A DNA stretch of 14,961 nucleotides, from positions 1 through 14,961 of the forward strand of contig BLJB01000618.1 in assembly GCA_013423325.1 (NCBI GenBank). Direction: 5' to 3'. The DNA comes from Usnea hakonensis (Eukaryota; Ascomycota; Lecanoromycetes; Lecanorales; Parmeliaceae). Positions within the stretch are counted from its first letter, which is position 1. Every line of letters begins with the position of its first letter. The notes beneath the pieces were generated by a model. That model was not told where the DNA came from. It saw only the letters and a list, made by a program, of their open reading frames with translations, and did not search any database. Made by a program: the position numbers and the translations under genes. Below, piece by piece: positions 9,915 to 14,961 of this stretch.

Positions 9915-10382
9915 TGTTAGGAAACGATATAAGTGGTGTCATATATATAGATAATAATATAATAATATGTGTGGAAGAAAGAGTATCTACACGAAGAATC
10001 CTTCTTATAAGGCCGTAATACTAAGGCGCTAAGCCTCGCTAAGCCCTATAAGGCTCTATATATATCCTATAGAGGATATCTATAATAAGTGCCCGCAAAA
10101 AAGAAAAAAGGTTATACCCTTATAACTAATAGCGATAGCGAGGGTACGATAGCGAGGTATTAGTAGTACTATACCTTATTATACTAGATAAGGCCTAGTA
10201 AATATAGTATAGACCTAAAAAGTAAGAAAATTACTAAAAATAGGTACTTTTAGTACGAATCTCTCTATATATAGATCACGAATCTATATAATCTAAATCT
10301 ATAAAAGCAAGTCGAATAGCGTAATATTCGAGGTATTACTAAGTTAAAACTAATTTAGTAGGGCTAAGTTCCCTAGCTAATA
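9915..10382 (+). repeat. LTR-like unit (TGTTAG ... CTAATA)
   Basis: It begins TGTTAGGAAACG at 9915 and can be closed at CTAATA (10377-10382), a RIPped CTAACA, giving a 468-bp unit with LTR-type ends. Unlike the block to its left it keeps several CpA/TpG sites (gtggtgtcat, atgtgtgg, gatcacg). It also holds short internal repeats: CGCTAAGCC at 10027 and 10037, and CGATAGCGAGG at 10133 and 10147. TATATA runs at 10060-10070 and 10266-10272 could be promoter parts. Its last 70 bp resemble the segment just downstream of pol B. It may be a solo LTR, or the 5' LTR of a plus-strand element whose body was split by element B. No protein motif is available to tell its superfamily. Confidence 0.45.
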
Positions 10383-10526
10383 ATAGTATTTCTATTAATA
10401 TCTAACTATTCTTATTATCTTCCTCTTATAGTAGTTTATCCTTCGCCTAAGGCTTCTATACTTTCTATATATTTAATATAGCCGAATTAAGAGGCCGAAA
10501 AATAGGTAAGGAAGGTAGCGAGAAGG
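10383..10526. other. RIPped remnant between LTR-like unit and element B
   Basis: 144 bp with no CpA or TpG, matching the saturated block. I see no gene. If 9915-10382 is a 5' LTR, this is the start of its internal region, interrupted by element B at 10527. Confidence 0.5.
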
Positions 10527-10720
10527 TGTTAGGACTGCAACCAGATCAAGTCAATGGTGGTGTGTAACGAGGATTCAATTGATGAGGAGGTAAAATCTAT
10601 GTACAGGTGTGAGAAAGATAAGTGGGCAGAGAAGTGCCAATGCGCTAAACCCGAATAGGAAGGAGGTCACGTGTCTCCTTCATCCCTGTATCAGCCCTAC
10701 AAGTAGTCACACTCGTAACA
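10527..10720 (-). repeat. 3' LTR of element B (194 bp)
   Basis: On the minus strand it runs from TGTTACGA (10720) to TCCTAACA (10527), so the ends are near-perfect inverted repeats of TGTTA(C/G)GA. A polypurine tract lies immediately upstream, and the RIP boundary falls exactly at its outer edge. Both independently support these limits. The matching 5' LTR is outside the window. An LTR would carry the promoter and the polyadenylation signal; I see no clear TATA box in it. Confidence 0.8.
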
Positions 10721-10723
10721 TTA

Positions 10724-10735
10724 CCCCCCCGCCTC
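10724..10735 (-). promoter_or_regulatory. Polypurine tract of element B
   Basis: The minus strand reads GAGGCGGGGGGG and then TAA before the LTR start TGTTACG. A G-run of seven directly upstream of a 3' LTR is the usual RNase H-resistant primer for plus-strand DNA synthesis. Confidence 0.8.
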
Positions 10736-10964
10736 AGAAGGCATGTCCGCATGCCTTAACAGATGATATCCATCGCATGTATGATGTCATACCATTCCAG
10801 GCCGCCCGGCATGAAGCGATTTGGTTATGGATTGATGAAATGGTTGACAAAAAAGGTGTTTCGGCACGGAATAACCATTTGATATTCGATTTTTTAAGCA
10901 GAGAAGGAAGCATGGAATGAAGACCTCTTATTGGCCGGATGCTCCCGAGCCGAACCGAGCCTTA

Positions 10965-10988
10965 ATGCGGAGCCTCATGCGGAGCCTC
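10965..10988. repeat. 12-bp tandem duplication
   Basis: ATGCGGAGCCTC occurs twice back to back (10965-10976 and 10977-10988) in the untranslated stretch of element B. Confidence 0.9.
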
Positions 10989-11227
10989 ATTGTGAACTTT
11001 CTCTGAAGAAATCTGGCCAAATGCCGGAAGGTGATTTCGATGCAGGGTACCTCCGGCGACAGTGAGGCTCTGGGGGTGATACCAAACAGTGTCGGAGGGT
11101 CTTCTTGCATATATCAACGAGGGGAGCCTGCGTAGTAGGCCTCATGTGACGTGGATGATGAGAAGTAAGAGCCTTTGGTCGCTTTTTCCTTGACCTCAAT
11201 TTACTAAAAGGGATGACCCAAATTCGT

Positions 11228-11296
11228 AAAAGCAGTTGAATGGCGTGATGTCCGAGGTATTGCCGAACTAAAACTGCTTTGATAGGGCTGAGTTCC
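11228..11296. repeat. Segment shared with the LTR-like unit at 10303-10372
   Basis: This stretch, starting 5 bp past the pol stop of element B, aligns over about 70 bp with 10303-10372. Most differences read as TG to TA or CA to TA in the older copy. Shared runs include GAGGTATT, TAAAACT, TAGGGCT and AGTTCC. Sequence on both sides of the shared segment is not alike. Confidence 0.75.
11229..11280. repeat. Inverted repeat, 9-bp stem
   Basis: AAAGCAGTT (11229-11237) pairs perfectly with AACTGCTTT (11272-11280) around a 34-bp loop, so the element transcript could fold a hairpin just after the pol stop. The pairing is lost in the RIPped relative at 10303-10372. Confidence 0.6.
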
Positions 11297-11300
11297 AGTA

Positions 11301-14300
11301 TCAACGAGCGGCTTTAGGATATCGCTTATAGAACTCGTCGACGACCTCTTTGGTATTGTCGAACTCTCCCTTGTCTGCATAATACCACTCGTTATCCCTA
11401 GGGATATCCGTCCACTTGACTTTATACTATAGACGGCCATAGTAGCGGCGAGAGCCTAGTACGTCATCGACGTCCTACTCGTCGCCTTTTGGTAGGACCT
11501 TCGGCTTCGGCAGAGGCCTCTGTTGACCCGGAAGAGGGTTGTCGGGGTGCTTCTAAAGATACTGTGGGTGGAATACGTCATGGATCCTCTATATACGGGG
11601 CAGATCTAGGCGGTAGGCCGTACCGACTTGCTAGGTAATCTTATAGGGACCCAGTTGTTTATCCTCCAGGTCCTTACAGGGCCTCGTTATCTTAATATGC
11701 TTGGAGGATAACCATACTCTATTACCGACATCGAATGAGACTTCCCTGCGATACTTATTCGCTTGCCTTTACATTGCTATTTGAGATGCCTCCAAGTATT
11801 TCTTGCTATATTCGAGGATCTCTTCCATCCTTTTAGTGATATCTTCTGCCTTTAAGGCTTGCAGTCTCTCCCTTATAGTCTCGTAGTCGGTAGTATCAGG
11901 GTCAAAACTCATTCGGGGGTTGAATCCTTTATTCATAAAGAAGGGAGCGAGAGAGGTAGATAAGGCCGTGTTACTATTATCAGCGAACTCAACTATAGGA
12001 ACCCACTTAGCCCAATCGTCCTATGCGTAATTGCAGAAGGTCCGGAGGCCTCTTTCGATATCCTGATTCGCTCTCTCAGTCTGGCCATCTGTTTGTAGGT
12101 AGTGAGCGGTGGAGAGGTTAGCTTGGATTCTCAGTCTCTTGCATAGACTCTTCCACAGGGTAGATATGAATTGCGGTCCTCTGTCTGATACTATAGAGCT
12201 TGGGAGTCCATGGAGTCTATACAAGTTCCAGAGGAGGATCCATACCAAGGACTCAGTAGAGGTCCCATCGTCACCCCAGAAGCATAGTACATAGTGTCGC
12301 TCCTTAGTGAGGCGACAAATGAGAGTACATATGGCATTAAATCCTTCTGAAAGAGGAAGACCGGTGATGAAATCCATCGATATATCTTGCCAGCGAGCTT
12401 GTGGGATTGGCAATAGCACTAACAATCCATTCGTCTTACTCCGGGGCGCCTTACTACGTTGACAGTCATGATAGTTCGCGATATATTGCCTGATAGTTGC
12501 TATATGGCCGGGCCAATAGTAATGTCGACGCAGGAGATCCACCGTTCGCCTTATTCCAGGATGACCACTTGACGGTTAGTCATGAATCTCATTGAGTACT
12601 GAGGTATAGAGGGAGTCTGGGACCCACAATAGGCCTCTTTTAAAGAGTGCTCCGTCCACCACTCGGCATTACTCGAGCTTGATTCCATATAGTTTGCGAG
12701 TACCATTGGCTACCGCGTCTCTATACTCCTGATACCCGGGGTCATCTTTATTTGCCTGGTGAACGCGTTCGAACAGGCCCACTTCCTCGTCCGTAGCGCG
12801 AATATCGACGCGGTCTAGAGTCAGAATCACCTGGTGTTGTTGACGTATCCTCTCGTCCTCCTAATCCACAGGGCGAGCGTTCGCCATTCTGGTGAGGGCG
12901 TCTACCTTCGAGTTGGTTTTACCTGCGCGGAAGATCACCTGGAAATTGAACTCAGATAGGATGTCTAGATAACGAGCCTAACGGCGAGTAAGCTCCTTAT
13001 TTTCCATGAAGGTCTTTAGGGCCTAGTGATCTGTGAAGACTTGAACAGGTAAATCAGTGCACTCGAGTTCGGGGCGCCAGTATTCAAAGTATCTGATGAT
13101 TACCAGTAACTCTTTATCGTATATATAATAGTTACACTCCGCAGGGACCATCGTCTTGCTGTAGAAGGCCACCGGGTAGAGTCTACCCTCATCGTTATGC
13201 TGGGACAGGATTCCACCTATAATGAAATCAGACGCGTCGGTTTCGAGTATGGCCTATCTATTTGGATCAAAGTGCCTCAGTACCGGGGCGTTCACCACTT
13301 GCTTTTTGAGACTCTTAAAGGCTTCTGAGCAGGCCTCATTCCACACGAATAGAGTATCCTTTCTGGTGAGGAGCACCAAGGGCTTTACCAGCTTTAAGAA
13401 CTCGTAGATGAAACGCCTATAGAAGTTAGCAAATCCGATGAAGCCTTGCACCTCCTTCAGATTCGTGGGAGGAGGCCATTTGACGATGGCTTCTATCTTC
13501 TTAGGATCCATTCGGAGTCCTTTGCCTAATACGATAACGCCTAGGAAGACCGTCTCTTCCACGTCAAATTCGCACTTCTTGATATCTACCTGCAGACCAG
13601 CATCCCGGAGGCGAGCGAGCACTTTTCGAACGTGATCTCGGTACTCCTTTTTCGATTTACTGTAGATGAGGATGTCATCGAGATATGCTTAGCAGAAGTC
13701 GTCTAGGAATTCCCATAACACCTCGTTAATATACTGTTGGAAAGAGCTTGGCCCATTAGTCAGTCCGAATGGAAGGACTCGGTATTTGTATGATCCCAGA
13801 GCTGTTGTGAAAGTGGTCAAATCCTTACTTTCAGGATCTATTCGGAGCTTGTTGAATGCTGCAATAATATCCAAGCGAGTGAGTTATTTACATCCCACGA
13901 TCTTTCCAATGACCTCCTCAATGAGAGGGAGGGGATATCGGTTGCGCTTGGTAAGGGCATTCAGCTTTCGGTAATCCACACAGAATCGTAAGTCGCCGTT
14001 AGATTTCAATGTAAAGAGGATTGGTGACGCGTAAGGAGCTTTGCTAGGGGTAATGAATCCCTTAGAGAGGTTCTCGGAAAGGTACTCCTTAACTCGTTAT
14101 ATCTTGTAGGGGGACATGCGGTATGCTCTGCTTTGTGGGGGCTTTGCATCAGAAGTAAGCTCAATCTTATGGTTATAGGAACGGTGAGGAGGAAGCTTAT
14201 CAGCCTGGGCACGGTCAAAGACGTCTCGAAAGTCCTGGTACTCAGGAGGAAGCTTCTTCTGCACCATCTCATGATCCACCTCAGGCGCCTCTATAGCGTT

Positions 14301-14960
14301 CACTCCCAGAGCATTCAGGCGGTCCTTCTGATCGGCCAGGATGAGAGCGTCGACGTCTTCTATAGATATAGCGAATAGCTGAGTCTCTTTCGCCCTTGCC
14401 TAGCGAGCGAGGAGACCGAAGGCGTCTGCGTTCACGCTTCGTATAGTGAAGACCTCTTCCTCTGTCGATGGGCGTTCCCTCTGTAGGATCCTGGGGGCGA
14501 ACGGAGTAGATGAGATTTCAGTGATTCGCGCTTCCGGACTGGCATTGGTAGGAAAAACCACCGAATCAGATCGTATATCAAGTGAGACTCCATTTCGGTT
14601 CATCCAGGGTTTGCCGAGGATGACAGTATGTTATCCTAGGTCGGTGATAAGCATGGGAACCGTCGATTCTTTATGACCATTGACTTCCAGGTTAGGCAGA
14701 ATCAAGTGAGTAATAGGAGTCTTTGACACATTGCCATCATACCCACGTACATGCCGAGGCTTGGAAAGAGGTATAGGTGAGATTCCGAGTGCAGTGCATA
14801 TGGCCGGAATCATCCTCTTGTTAACGAAGCAGTATCCAGTGGCACCGGTGTCGACTAGGAGAGGCGATTGGTATCTCTTTCCTTGACTGTACAGCACACC
14901 CAGTACAGTGAAAGGCCTTTCAGAAAACAGGGAGGACTCGGGCACGGTTTGAAGGGAGAG
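11301..14960 (-). pseudogene. pol of element B (PR-RT-RH-IN-chromodomain), 17 nonsense mutations
   Basis: A single minus frame covers 1219 residues from the right edge to a TGA at 11301-11303; numbering is from the edge. Protease DTGA starts at residue 37 (Asp at 14850-14852). Reverse transcriptase: first Asp at 364 (13869-13871), YLDD at 426-429 (13674-13685), and NRYPLPLI upstream. RNase H: ETDASDF with Asp 575, and TDH with Asp 644. Integrase: zinc finger with one Cys now Tyr at 830 (12471-12473), then D863, D926 and E962, a DD35E triad. GPY module at 1104, chromodomain about 1165-1219. Premature stops begin at 14631, 14400, 14097, 13884, 13689, 13254, 13023, 12978, 12861, 12669, 12576, 12021, 11769, 11631, 11553, 11475 and 11427. 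All are TAA or TAG, and no frameshift was found. Together these domains copy and insert the element; this copy cannot. Confidence 0.93.
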
Positions 14961-14961
14961 C

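Larger units (their letters stand above)
10721..11300. other. 3' untranslated stretch of element B with a short antisense open frame
   Basis: Between the LTR and the pol stop there is no retroviral domain. The plus strand has an open frame from ATG at 10777 to TGA at 10918-10920 (47 residues) with gene-like composition (WLWIDEM, FDFLSREG). Upstream of that Met the frame continues back through the polypurine tract into the LTR to 10609, which is not a credible gene start. I recognise no family. The stretch also holds a 12-bp tandem repeat, a potential hairpin and a 69-bp segment also found at 10303-10372. It could be a captured host fragment or merely untranslated element sequence. Confidence 0.5.
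10527..14961 (-). mobile_element. Element B: young Ty3/gypsy chromovirus, right-truncated by window
   Basis: Read on the minus strand from the right edge: protease, reverse transcriptase, RNase H, integrase, GPY module, chromodomain, pol stop (11301-11303), a 0.58-kb untranslated stretch, polypurine tract and 3' LTR ending at 10527. Gag and the 5' LTR must lie beyond 14961. Base composition is near normal, with abundant CpA and TpG, in sharp contrast to the left flank. It is nevertheless inactive: pol carries 17 premature stops, all explicable by C-to-T changes. The predicted target-site copy on this side would be the few bases before 10527 (GAAGG if 5 bp); the other side is not visible. Confidence 0.92.

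Noticed and set aside
10060..10085. Imperfect palindrome ATATCC...GGATAT as a terminator or operator
   Set aside because: The stem is only 6 bp in AT-rich LTR-like sequence, too weak to support a function.
10609..10920. 103-residue plus-strand ORF taken as a gene
   Set aside because: Its first 56 codons run through the LTR and polypurine tract of element B, so it is not a credible gene as a whole. Only the part from 10777 is kept, as an open question.
11204..14676. Other short ORFs in both strands over pol B (for example plus 12109-12294, 13222-13407, 14133-14378, 14446-14676; minus 11204-11440, 14006-14272)
   Set aside because: They overlap the well-supported pol frame in other phases, have no recognisable motifs and are shadows of it.
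11301..14960. Stop codon recoding in pol B
   Set aside because: Seventeen TAA/TAG codons plus RIP-type missense changes at metal-binding positions are much better explained by mutation than by readthrough.

Overview
This window looks like a transposon graveyard from a filamentous ascomycete (Pezizomycotina). About the first 9.9 kb is extremely AT-rich and almost free of CpA and TpG: by eye I find only about two dozen on either strand. CpG is still common. This is the expected result of repeat-induced point mutation (RIP, C to T in CpA), a process of filamentous ascomycetes. I see no intact host gene, no tRNA or rRNA, and no CRISPR array.

Layout. (1) 1-5561, minus strand: element A, a Ty3/gypsy chromovirus destroyed by RIP. 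Gag with a CCHC knuckle, protease, reverse transcriptase, RNase H, integrase and chromodomain can all still be read. The pol frame shows no net shift from about 4.0 kb down to position 14. Its probable 5' LTR is 5335-5561 and its 3' LTR lies left of the window. (2) 5562-7690, minus strand: a heavily mutated single-frame gene whose C-terminal third I match from memory to a fungal 2-oxoglutarate/Fe(II) dioxygenase-like family. The right LTR of element A abuts its 3' end. (3) 7700-9914, plus strand: a divergent, unrecognised, mutated gene with three sets of short repeats. (4) 9915-10382: an LTR-like unit with TGTTAG/CTAATA ends, followed by about 140 bp of mutated remnant. (5) 10527-14961, minus strand: element B, a second, much younger Ty3/gypsy chromovirus. 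It has a 194-bp 3' LTR, a polypurine tract, a 0.58-kb 3' untranslated stretch and a 1219-residue pol frame that runs off the right edge. Pol B carries 17 in-frame TAA/TAG codons and no detectable frameshift, so it is lightly RIPped and inactive as it stands.

History. Base composition changes from saturated RIP to nearly normal exactly at the LTR end at 10526/10527. Element B therefore probably inserted after its surroundings had been mutated, and took only a mild later round itself. The older region is itself nested: element A abuts the dioxygenase-like gene, and an LTR-like unit abuts the far side of the divergent gene. The least ordinary content is the divergent pair at 5562-9914, which was RIPped as heavily as the retroelements and may be cargo or core genes of an unrecognised mobile element.

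All domain and family calls rest on reading the translations and recalling family motifs; no search was run.
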